This document shows, piece after piece, positions 9,101-16,219 of a stretch of DNA of 22,778 nucleotides. Source of the stretch: Lachnoclostridium sp. UBA1241 (GTDB taxonomy: Bacteria; Bacillota; Clostridia; Lachnospirales; Lachnospiraceae); NCBI GenBank assembly GCA_002308955.1, contig DBWJ01000025.1, forward strand, positions 1-22,778, written 5' to 3'. The position numbers were made by a program, and so were the translations under genes. The notes beneath the pieces were generated by a model. That model had not been told where the DNA came from. It saw only the letters and a list, made by a program, of their open reading frames with translations, and searched no databases. How positions within the stretch are numbered: position 1 is the first letter of the stretch; every line of letters begins with the position of its first letter.

Positions 9101-12100
9101 GGCAACAATCGGGGTTCCGTCATTCACCGTCAATGCTACAAAGTCAAGTCCTGCGGAAGGCGCCGCATCCTGAACGGTAACCGTTACACGGAGTCTGCCG
9201 TTAGCAAATGTACCGAACGCCAGGCTGCTGATGGTATCCGTTGCCTTTTCGGTCGTAACCGTAAATCCGGCAATCGTCGGAGCTTTGCGGTCAATATAGA
9301 ATGTCGCTTCGGTTTCGTAAGTATTGCCCGAAACGTCCTTCGCAGTAACACGAATCGTGTACTTGTCATCGGAAGCTATATGATTTGCCGTCTTAATCAC
9401 GTAAACCGGCGAAGACTTTTCTTTCGAGGCAAATGTGCCGATTGCCTGCGGAGTTTCACTGTCGTCCGCGGTGATAGCAACACCGTTCACGGTAACCGCG
9501 ATCGTCGAAAGTCCGGATTCCGCATCGGTCGCCTGAATCTTAACTTCCGTATCGGCTCCGTACCAGGTATTGCCGTCAATCGTCTTCTTTCCGCTGTCCG
9601 AAAGCGTGATTACGGCACCGGGCTTCTTGTTCTCGATAATAATCTTCTCGGAAGGAAGCGATGCATTTCCGTTATTGCCTACCGTAAGTGCCGTAACTGC
9701 ACTCTCCAGCCCGGATGCATCATATGCCTTGGCGGAAACGGTATAAGTCTTATAGAAGTTCTCCGCCACGTCAGCAGGAATCGTGAAAACATAGTATCCG
9801 TTCTCCTGCGTTGTGGCTTCTCCGAACTGAACGGTGCTTTGTTCGTCGTTCAGATAAAGAACAACCTTTGCCAGACCGGATGTCGGCATGGGCGCAGGCT
9901 GTACGCCGGGAACCTGACCTTGATTTCCGGAAAGCGAATTCGGATCAATCGCCACCGTATCCTGCGGAATCCCGGGATCCTCAGCCTTCACGGAAACCTT
10001 AACCGGTCCGTTCGCATAGTTTCCGCTTGCATCAGAAAACATTGTGCCCTCTGTCGCCTCAAGCCGGAATTCCTTCACGAGCGGAGCGAACATGTCAATA
10101 TAAATTGTTGTTTTGACGGTTGTCGAGTTTCCGACTTTATCCGTAACCGTAACGGAAAGCGTGCAGGAGCAATCATCGGCTATGGCTGATGCAATGTCAA
10201 AACCGAAAGGCACATCACTAAGTGCAACATCGCCCATGGTTTTGGTCAACGGTGTTCCGTTTAAGGAAACACCAATCGAAGCAACCCCTGCCGTTCCGTC
10301 AGAAACCTGAACATTCCAGCGGATTAACTCTGAGAACCAGGTTTTCTTTTCAGCGCCTTCACCGGTATATCGCGCAACCGCTTCAACATCTGCATCACCC
10401 GGATTCTCCTTAATCGTTAACGGGTTCGAAACCGTAAGCGTGGGGGCGGTTAAATCAAATGCAATGGTCTCGATCTTAAGATTCGAGTTCCCGCCTGTCC
10501 ATATATTATTTGTTTGATCATAGGTAAGTGGTGCCAAGTCTACTATGCTTCCAATATTACCGGCAGCATCCGTGGCATAAGCGCTGAGACGGACATTCGT
10601 AATGTCAAAACCTTTCCCCGGCAATTCATCAGGGTTCAGAGTAAACTCAGCCTGGCCATTCGTAACCGTCAGTGGGTCGCCATACTGATTTCCATTCACC
10701 AAAAGCGTGATGGTGGAAAGCCCAGAATTTACCGTGGACTGATCGTCCTCAGCGGTAACCGTTACTTTAATCGGACCGTTAGCAAATGTTCCGTCTGCTT
10801 CAGTATAGAAATTCGTTCCGTCCGCCTCGGCAAGCGAAAAGGCAGTAACGGAAGGTTTTTTCGTGTCAAGAACAAACGAAAAACTCATGCTGGAGATAAT
10901 ACCCTTCTCGTTCGTGCATGTAATCGTTATAGTATTTTCGCCCTCCAAAAAAGCCTGCTTTTCATCATCCGTCAAACCAAACGTAGCCGCATTTGCATAC
11001 GAATCGGTTCTTTCAGAAAACTTGGCTCCGTTGATGAAAACAACAATTGAAGTGTTATCATTTTCGTCAGAAACTGTAAAGACATATTCAGGAACAGCGT
11101 TGAAGTTCGGTTTATCATCTGCCGAATACTCTACTTCGCCCACTTTCGCTTTCACAGTTGCTGATGCGTTTGCCTTTACGAGAACATAGTTCTTCGTGAT
11201 TCCGCCATTCGAAGAAAGTTCCGCAATCATTGTGCGTCCCATATGATTGCCGGCATTATCCCATATATCAACGGCAAGCTCGGTCAGTGTAGCAAATCCA
11301 ATAGAAGCCACGAACCGTCCGTCTTCTGTAGGATTCATCGACATTGTATGGTAGTCCGCTTCCGAAGGTTCCTTATAGTATAGAACCGCATTTTTCACCC
11401 CGGATCCGCCCTCGTCCTGCGGGGATACAACAAGCGTCATTGACGCCGTGCTCGTATGGGCATTATCGGTTGTTATTATATCCGCTCCCCCTGTCGGAGA
11501 AAGACTAGCTCCGGAAACAGACGGCGCAGATGAATCTTGTTTAAAAGTTACTGAAAGCAACTGCGACGGATTACCTGCGGCATCAACCGCAACAAAGGTG
11601 TATGATTTATCAGCTTCCACAGCAATTGTTTTTGTTGACGGGTTTTCACTTGGAGTCAGGGTTTCTACCGTTCCCCCTGCTCCGTTTGCTCCGGCAATAG
11701 CACTGTTAATATCTGTAACCGTTCCCGGGCAAATATATAGCGTTGCGGGTCCGCTAATAACCTCCGTCTCCCCGGATGATGCAGAATCAGTAATACTCAG
11801 CTTCGCTTTACTTGCTACATTATTCCCCCAGCATTGATTATTCACGTCCGGGGTTCCGTAATAGGATTCGTCATCACCTGGAATAATATCAATAACAGGG
11901 GGTGTAGTGTCTTTCTTAATAAACTCAACCGAAATATAAACATTTACCGTTCCGATTACGATAGAATACTCATCATTTCCCAGGTCTTTGATTGATCCCG
12001 ATGTGGCATTCACGGAATCAATCTGATATCCATCAGTTGGAACCACTTTAAATATATTATTACTTGTCGTCGGATAAACAGTCTTGTTCTCCGTTTCCGA

Positions 12101-12850
12101 GGTATAATCATTCCCTCCGAATTCCACCTTACCATTTGCCCCGATTGAAAACGTAGCATTAATCGGAGACAAAGAAATCTCTGCAAAACGGTCCGGCTGT
12201 TCTCCGAGAAGCGTTTGATTATCCTCTTTCGTTACATAGCCGTTTTTCTCCGCCTTAATGGTTACTGCGTTTAAGGTCGAGGGAAGAACAACTGTATACT
12301 CGCCGTCAGCATTTGTCGGTAATGCAATCGCTTCTATTCCCTCACCGGAAACAGTAACATTAACCTCCTCTAACGGATTACCCGGATCAGTTTCCGTCGC
12401 TCCCGGCGTTGTCACCTTTCCGGTAATTTCAGTTGGAGGTATTACGCCGCAGTATAACTTACTGGAGTATACGTTCTCCGTGGAAGAAAATGTCGTTTCT
12501 CCGGGCGCTGTGAGAAAAACAGTTTCTTCATAAAATACATATGAGTTTGACAGCTTAACTTTAAGTGTGTAAGTAGTATCCTTATAGAGCCCGGAAATCG
12601 TAATCTTTCCGTTATCAAAACTCACAGGAATACCTTCCTCTTCGTTTCCGGTTGTAAGTATATAAGATCCGGAAACATACGCATCCTGCTCGGTCCCCGG
12701 GTCACCGTAAACCAGCGTGAACGTTGCTGCAAGGCTATCGTCAACCGCATTCGCCCGGTACGGGCTTGCGGGCAACGTACCGACGGCAAGAAGAAGCGCA
12801 AGCATTAATGCGACTACTCTTGAAAACGGCTTTTCTTTCCACGTGTACAT
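6179..12850 (-). CDS. Giant secreted Ig-like repeat surface protein with C-terminal membrane anchor
   Basis: The protein has 2223 residues. The ATG at 12850 follows GGGAGGAG. A signal peptide spans residues 1-35 (hydrophobic VVALMLALLLAVGTL, likely cut after ANA). Near the N-terminus is a carboxypeptidase-regulatory or CnaB-like segment (around ITGKVTTPG...DGEYTV). Then follow about 15 Ig-like modules, many opening with D-x-x-(A/K)-P and ending in T-A-x-D-x-A-G-N patterns. Three long A-B double modules occupy about 10.87-8.60 kb. Two later modules share T-V-T-E-(R/K)-N-F. The C-terminus has a membrane helix (around WAAVTFIVILLGVGAGAVLLL) and a KKRRR tail; no LPXTG is present. Likely role: long fibrous adhesin or cell-envelope stalk (inference). 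It is the last gene of the PP2C-kinase operon, 15 nt after the small membrane protein gene. Confidence 0.9.
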   Translation of the reverse strand: MYTWKEKPFSRVVALMLALLLAVGTLPASPYRANAVDDSLAATFTLVYGDPGTEQDAYVSGSYILTTGNEEEGIPVSFDNGKITISGLYKDTTYTLKVKLSNSYVFYEETVFLTAPGETTFSSTENVYSSKLYCGVIPPTEITGKVTTPGATETDPGNPLEEVNVTVSGEGIEAIALPTNADGEYTVVLPSTLNAVTIKAEKNGYVTKEDNQTLLGEQPDRFAEISLSPINATFSIGANGKVEFGGNDYTSETENKTVYPTTSNNIFKVVPTDGYQIDSVNATSGSIKDLGNDEYSIVIGTVNVYISVEFIKKDTTPPVIDIIPGDDESYYGTPDVNNQCWGNNVASKAKLSITDSASSGETEVISGPATLYICPGTVTDINSAIAGANGAGGTVETLTPSENPSTKTIAVEADKSYTFVAVDAAGNPSQLLSVTFKQDSSAPSVSGASLSPTGGADIITTDNAHTSTASMTLVVSPQDEGGSGVKNAVLYYKEPSEADYHTMSMNPTEDGRFVASIGFATLTELAVDIWDNAGNHMGRTMIAELSSNGGITKNYVLVKANASATVKAKVGEVEYSADDKPNFNAVPEYVFTVSDENDNTSIVVFINGAKFSERTDSYANAATFGLTDDEKQAFLEGENTITITCTNEKGIISSMSFSFVLDTKKPSVTAFSLAEADGTNFYTEADGTFANGPIKVTVTAEDDQSTVNSGLSTITLLVNGNQYGDPLTVTNGQAEFTLNPDELPGKGFDITNVRLSAYATDAAGNIGSIVDLAPLTYDQTNNIWTGGNSNLKIETIAFDLTAPTLTVSNPLTIKENPGDADVEAVARYTGEGAEKKTWFSELIRWNVQVSDGTAGVASIGVSLNGTPLTKTMGDVALSDVPFGFDIASAIADDCSCTLSVTVTDKVGNSTTVKTTIYIDMFAPLVKEFRLEATEGTMFSDASGNYANGPVKVSVKAEDPGIPQDTVAIDPNSLSGNQGQVPGVQPAPMPTSGLAKVVLYLNDEQSTVQFGEATTQENGYYVFTIPADVAENFYKTYTVSAKAYDASGLESAVTALTVGNNGNASLPSEKIIIENKKPGAVITLSDSGKKTIDGNTWYGADTEVKIQATDAESGLSTIAVTVNGVAITADDSETPQAIGTFASKEKSSPVYVIKTANHIASDDKYTIRVTAKDVSGNTYETEATFYIDRKAPTIAGFTVTTEKATDTISSLAFGTFANGRLRVTVTVQDAAPSAGLDFVALTVNDGTPIVAKLSNGVAEFILPEEVTAEFYGAYSLKATAVDVYGHTSEVKAYEKKIEIDTVKPVVSVSAAGANAMAKDGNTWYSSDVTWTIRLTDANAGIASATVKVNGNVISTDANGKAISDMLAPTEAGSVKDVTFAVVSSQGAANADGSYTITVEATDYIGNKNEIYSGTVFVDKAAPSITSFAFLRDGETVSPLTASDSGYVYFFDKDATVVISARDAAAGYGLKTVTYYMEDFNGVKTAEQTVTPDASGNVTITVKAPFRGKIYAKATDGVNNESGYAGSRGFVAESKANHDAAASVSLERNETELKQPNGVDLYSGNVDIKINIADEIAGIKTVEWSVSAPYDQAKNQTGSVTIGIDGTISADGWAITGRDGNLVTGLSKTITVTHDSNDITVRVRMTDWAGNQTERQIVFGIDKVAPTVEYSFDNNTGDRDNPNIFNDERTLTITVTERNFVPGEFAFNIHNAYGSVPTASQWTEERDVQDPNKSTYTATVTFTYDGSYTVGLAYADRAGNRAAIEAVPAFVIDQSKPLVLVTYDNKKPVQDIYFDNFRTATVTVTEKNFDVSRVTFTGNAPRTGSWTANGDEHTLVIYYDEDGDYSFGISVTDKAGNVSVPYDEENFIIDTTAPELDLSGLLAANRGEVAPVITYTDANYLPDGVSILLMRQSGEIISKPYTLEDIVEDGEVKGYRVVFKNFDPMKENDDIYTISISAVDHAGNRTKEIMRRFSVNRFGSTYIMDGAERMNRVNTNNPTDLSVLEINVDEINSADVEIFVIRNSSPKKLEQGVDYVMEEVKSEDADWKEYRYTIKNTAFMEDGEYTIRIISTDKAGNVNENDENGKNGTISFCVDRIAPNIVVVSPVDEESYKEDTHHAVIEVRDNYLLDDVKIYLNDQEISYARNNYQYSFDIPQSDTKQTIRIVATDAAGNVSEVYVKDFLVSTNMFVRFLNTPWAAVTFIVILLGVGAGAVLLLTKKRRRVS

Positions 12851-12865
12851 ATGCGCTCCTCCCTT

Positions 12866-13426
12866 CTATACAACTTCGTCCGTGTGGATCACGGTTACGC
12901 TTCTTGTGATTTCAAAATGGTCGATCCGTTTCAGGTCCTCGGTCGTTCTGCGGGTTTCCTCCGGGGCCTGAATCTCGTAGGCGCCGCCTTTTTCGTTCAG
13001 CACCTGTGTGATGCCGATCTGCGGCGGTTCCGGAGTGTTCAGAACGCCGGTGATCGCTCCGCCGGAGTAGGCGTTCAGAAGCTCGGCATGTCCGCCGTCG
13101 CGAATGTCCTCGGTGGGGCTTCCGCCGTCATCGTCGAGGACTTCGGCTTTGCCGGCAAGGTCTCCGGACGTCTTATCCAGGCGCTTGTTCTCGTGAGCGA
13201 TTGCCATGGCCTTGAAATCCGAGGTATGTCCGGAGTGTCCGGAATGACCTTTCGACGCGCTGTCGGCGCGGAGCGCGGCAACTTCCTTTGCTGCCCGCTT
13301 TCCGCTCAAATCTCCGATAACATTCGGAATTTTATACCGTAAGAACAGCAAAACAGAAAGTGCCAGGAAGCCTCCTGCCATTGCAAAACAGGTTATAGAG
13401 AAAATTAACCAACCCGCAGCACTCAT
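12866..13426 (-). CDS. Small single-pass membrane protein between kinase and surface-protein genes
   Basis: The protein has 186 residues. One membrane helix lies at about 6-30, followed by a basic, charged domain that is probably cytoplasmic. Features seen: IPNVIGDLSGKRAAKEV after the helix, a His/Gly patch HSGHSGH (61-67), two similar motifs ITGVLN (125-130) and ITQVLN (139-144), a Thr pair in RRTTEDL, and a conserved-looking end ITRSVTVIHTDEVV. Its ATG overlaps the kinase stop by 4 nt (ATGA), so translation is coupled. No named family was recognised. By position and by the T-x-V-L motifs it may be a substrate of the neighbouring kinase or a linker to the surface protein; this is inference. 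Confidence 0.8.
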   Translation of the reverse strand: MSAAGWLIFSITCFAMAGGFLALSVLLFLRYKIPNVIGDLSGKRAAKEVAALRADSASKGHSGHSGHTSDFKAMAIAHENKRLDKTSGDLAGKAEVLDDDGGSPTEDIRDGGHAELLNAYSGGAITGVLNTPEPPQIGITQVLNEKGGAYEIQAPEETRRTTEDLKRIDHFEITRSVTVIHTDEVV

Positions 13427-15123
13427 TCTGCCTTCGTTCCTCCCTTATCATAATCACGGTCGATAGCGACCCGTGCATCGTCAACCTTATTAAGAATCTC
13501 TTCCTTCATCTCCATGTTACGTTCCGCGATGGGTCTGCATTTGTTGAGACCGACGACAACCTTGTCGAGAAGCGACGTAATCTCCGAATAGGAGATACCG
13601 TCATTGCGGAAACCTTTCACACGACCGGTAATCGCGTCGATTACCTGATTATAAATCTCAAGGATTACGACCTCGGGATCCGTGTCGTTGATGGAGGAAA
13701 CCATCTCACGAAGACAGTTCCAGTACTCGCGGTACGCGCCGCCGTCGCTGCCTTCCCGGATCTTCATATCGATGGTGCTCATAAACTGACCGATCTGACG
13801 GTATACGTCCGCCATACGGTAATAATCGTCGTTAACACGGCCGTACGCAACTGCGTCGTTGAACCACTCAACCGCAACGCCCCGACGCGTCATCGTGTTG
13901 TCCGCGCCGTTCTCCGTTCCGTACGTAAAGTAGTACCAGTACAGCTTTCCGATTTCGAAAGCGAGCTGCGAATAATCCGGATTCCGCTTCAGCACCTCAA
14001 GGTTCGGCGTGATCAGACGCTTCAACTGCGTTTCTTCTTCCACATCGAAAACCATGTCGTCCTGCTTCAGCATCTCAACGATACCGAGATACGGCGTGAC
14101 GTCTCCGGGCTTGATGGAAATCGCCTTCTCGTAGTAGTACATCTTCTCCTTGTCGTCGGTGGCGCGGACGGCCTGGTTGATATTCAGCGTAAAGTCGGAA
14201 TTAATCTTCTTGCTCCGCATTCCGAGTCCGAAACAGCCCGCAACAATCATCAGAATCGTCGCGATTACCATGGCGCCGAACTTCCAAATCTTCTTCAGCT
14301 GCTTAACGCGGTACTGCGCGGTGTATTCCTCATAATGCTGCAACGCATAGTTCAATTCCGCGCAGGACTGGAAACGGTCATTCGGATTCGGGCGCGTGCA
14401 CTTAAGGATAATCGCCTCAAGTCCGCTCGACAGTCTCGGGTTCCAGTGACGGATCGGGTAAATCTCATACGGCGGCTCACTCGGGTTCTTGCCGGTTACA
14501 AGATAGTAAAGCGTAACACCGAGACAGTACACGTCCGTACGGGCATCGGTCTGTCCTTTGCCGCCGAACTGCTCCGGCGCCGCGTATCCCTTCGTGCCGA
14601 GACACTTGGTATCCTCGGTATTCTGCTCCTTATACTCACGGGCGATACCGAAGTCGATGATCTTAACATTGCCCTCCGGCTTCAGCATGACATTTGCCGG
14701 CTTCATATCACGGTAAATGATAGGGGGCTTTCTCGTGTGCAGGTATTCAAGGGCGCTGCAGATCTGGATGGCCCACTCGATTACCTTCTCCTGCGGCTGG
14801 GCACCCTCGCGGAGCACGATGGAATTTAACGTTTCTCCGTCGATGAAGTCCTCGATGATGAAAATCTTATCGGGCTCATCGATGATATCCACGATTCGGA
14901 CAATCGCGTTGTGATCCAGCTCTTTGATCAGGTTGGCCTCGGCAATGGCGCTCTGGATAATCACTTCATTGTTCTTATCCGTAACCGTCTTGTCGATTTC
15001 CTTGACCGCCCACGGCTTGTGGATGTTCATGTCCATAGCAAGATAGACACGGGACATACCGCCCTTGCCGACGAGTTTCAGGATCTCGTATTTGTTGTTA
15101 ATAACCTGTCCGACCTCAGCCAC
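13423..15123 (-). CDS. Transmembrane Ser/Thr protein kinase (eukaryote-like, PrkC-type kinase domain, no PASTA)
   Basis: The protein has 566 residues. The GTG start at 15123 has a GAGGTAA site. The kinase domain covers about 10-265 and is complete: Gly loop GKGGMSRV (19-26), Lys41, Glu62, catalytic loop YRDMKPAN with Asp139 and Asn144 (Tyr replaces His of HRD), DFG 157-159, APE 182-184, Arg250. A basic juxtamembrane segment and one membrane helix (282-301) follow. The outer domain of about 265 residues appears alpha-helical, with a TPR-like stretch (MYYYEKAISIKPGD), and has no PASTA repeats, so its ligand is probably not muropeptide as for PrkC. It lies 10 nt after the PP2C gene, its likely opposing phosphatase, and overlaps the next gene by 4 nt. 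Confidence 0.93.
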   Translation of the reverse strand: MAEVGQVINNKYEILKLVGKGGMSRVYLAMDMNIHKPWAVKEIDKTVTDKNNEVIIQSAIAEANLIKELDHNAIVRIVDIIDEPDKIFIIEDFIDGETLNSIVLREGAQPQEKVIEWAIQICSALEYLHTRKPPIIYRDMKPANVMLKPEGNVKIIDFGIAREYKEQNTEDTKCLGTKGYAAPEQFGGKGQTDARTDVYCLGVTLYYLVTGKNPSEPPYEIYPIRHWNPRLSSGLEAIILKCTRPNPNDRFQSCAELNYALQHYEEYTAQYRVKQLKKIWKFGAMVIATILMIVAGCFGLGMRSKKINSDFTLNINQAVRATDDKEKMYYYEKAISIKPGDVTPYLGIVEMLKQDDMVFDVEEETQLKRLITPNLEVLKRNPDYSQLAFEIGKLYWYYFTYGTENGADNTMTRRGVAVEWFNDAVAYGRVNDDYYRMADVYRQIGQFMSTIDMKIREGSDGGAYREYWNCLREMVSSINDTDPEVVILEIYNQVIDAITGRVKGFRNDGISYSEITSLLDKVVVGLNKCRPIAERNMEMKEEILNKVDDARVAIDRDYDKGGTKAE

Positions 15124-15133
15124 TGTAGTTACC

Positions 15134-15904
15134 TCATACGCCGATTAAAACGGCGGAAATATTATCGGTCTCTTTTCTCTGCTTGTTCATCTCCACAAGC
15201 TCACGGATATGCTCTTCCATCTCTTCCTCCGTCTTGTTCACCGACGGGCAGAGAAATGCGATGAATTCTTCCTTCGTTATCAGATGCCGGAAGCCGTCGC
15301 AGCAGAGCATGTAATTCTCGCCGGGAAGCACGCTTCCGTAATAAAACGCGGGCGTTACGGACGCCGACGCGCCGATACACTGCAGGAGAATGCTCCTACG
15401 AGGGTCCACCGCAGCCTCTTCGGGGGTAAGCCGTCCGGCCTCCACCTCGCGCGCCACAAGCGTCTGGTCCTCTGTCAGCAGTTCGATGCTGTCATCCAAA
15501 ATCCGGTAGCAGCGGGTGTCTCCGACATGCCCGATGATGTAATCGCCGTTCTCGAGAACCAGCATTCCGGTAAATGTGGACCCCAGGTTGATGTTCTGCT
15601 GCAGCCCGAACTGCCCGATGCGGTAGTTCTCGCTTATCATAAGGCGCGTCCAGGAGTCCTGCACTTCCTTAAGGATATCTTCGCACGTCAGAATCCGCGG
15701 CAAATCCTTCTCAAACCACTCGCTCCATACGCGGATCAGCGTTGCGCTCGCAACCTCACCCTTCGCAAGACCGCCCATGCCGTCGCAGAGCAGGGCAAAG
15801 AAAATCGTTCCCTTGTCCGTCTCCGCTTCCCGAATACAGAAGCTGTCCTGATTTGTGCTTTTTCGAAGCCCCACGTCCGTATGGCTCGCAAACCGGAATT
15901 TCAT
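15134..15904 (-). CDS. PP2C-family Ser/Thr protein phosphatase
   Basis: The protein has 256 residues, usual for bacterial PrpC/Stp. It removes phosphate from Ser/Thr with two metal ions in the cytoplasm. Motifs: NQDSF with Asp20, DGMGG (41-45), GST (108-110, usually GTT), HVGDTRCYR with Asp129, CDG with Asp203, and DNIS with Asp247. All expected metal ligands are present, so it should be active. The ATG at 15904 follows AGGAGAA. It is the first gene of an operon with a transmembrane kinase directly downstream, the normal partner arrangement. Confidence 0.95.
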   Translation of the reverse strand: MKFRFASHTDVGLRKSTNQDSFCIREAETDKGTIFFALLCDGMGGLAKGEVASATLIRVWSEWFEKDLPRILTCEDILKEVQDSWTRLMISENYRIGQFGLQQNINLGSTFTGMLVLENGDYIIGHVGDTRCYRILDDSIELLTEDQTLVAREVEAGRLTPEEAAVDPRRSILLQCIGASASVTPAFYYGSVLPGENYMLCCDGFRHLITKEEFIAFLCPSVNKTEEEMEEHIRELVEMNKQRKETDNISAVLIGV

Positions 15905-15969
15905 AGAATTCTCCTATATCTTTTATCCTAAAATGGACATAGTATCCCTATTGTTGACTATATATAGTA

Positions 15970-15998
15970 ATGATAGCATTTTTCGTGCACAAAAGCAA
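15970..15998 (-). promoter_or_regulatory. Putative promoter of the PP2C-kinase-surface protein operon
   Basis: On the minus strand TTGCTT (15998-15993), a 17-nt spacer and TATCAT (15975-15970) lie about 70 nt before the PP2C ATG. The 315-nt gap to the divergent flotillin gene also contains the flotillin promoter and AT-rich sequence with an ACATTT-ACCGCGCC element (about 16027-16047). Confidence 0.55.
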
Positions 15999-16087
15999 AC
16001 TGTTTTTCGAAAAAGAAAGCGTTTTTACAAAAGGCGCGGTAAATGTGACTTTCTACGAATGTAAATCACATTTAACATAGATTTAAC

Positions 16088-16116
16088 TTGTCTTTTCTCC
16101 GGTCCTTTTCTATAAT
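16088..16116 (+). promoter_or_regulatory. Sigma-A promoter of the flotillin gene
   Basis: TTGTCT (16088-16093), a 17-nt spacer and a perfect TATAAT (16111-16116) are present. The resulting leader is about 95 nt and holds a GC-rich hairpin, GGCCG/CGGCC within 16168-16195, before the ribosome site. Confidence 0.75.
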
Positions 16117-16219
16117 ATTTTCAAAAGCCGAGGCAACCGCTTCGGTCGTGTGGGAACACAAAAACTACCGCCGGGGCCGCCACACCGGCCGACGGCACAA
16201 AAAGAAACGGAGGTTTACC

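Noticed and set aside
16088..16219. 44-residue N-terminal extension of the flotillin
   Set aside because: The extension begins at a TTG inside the -35 box; the ATG at 16220 has GGAGGT and gives the normal family N-terminus.
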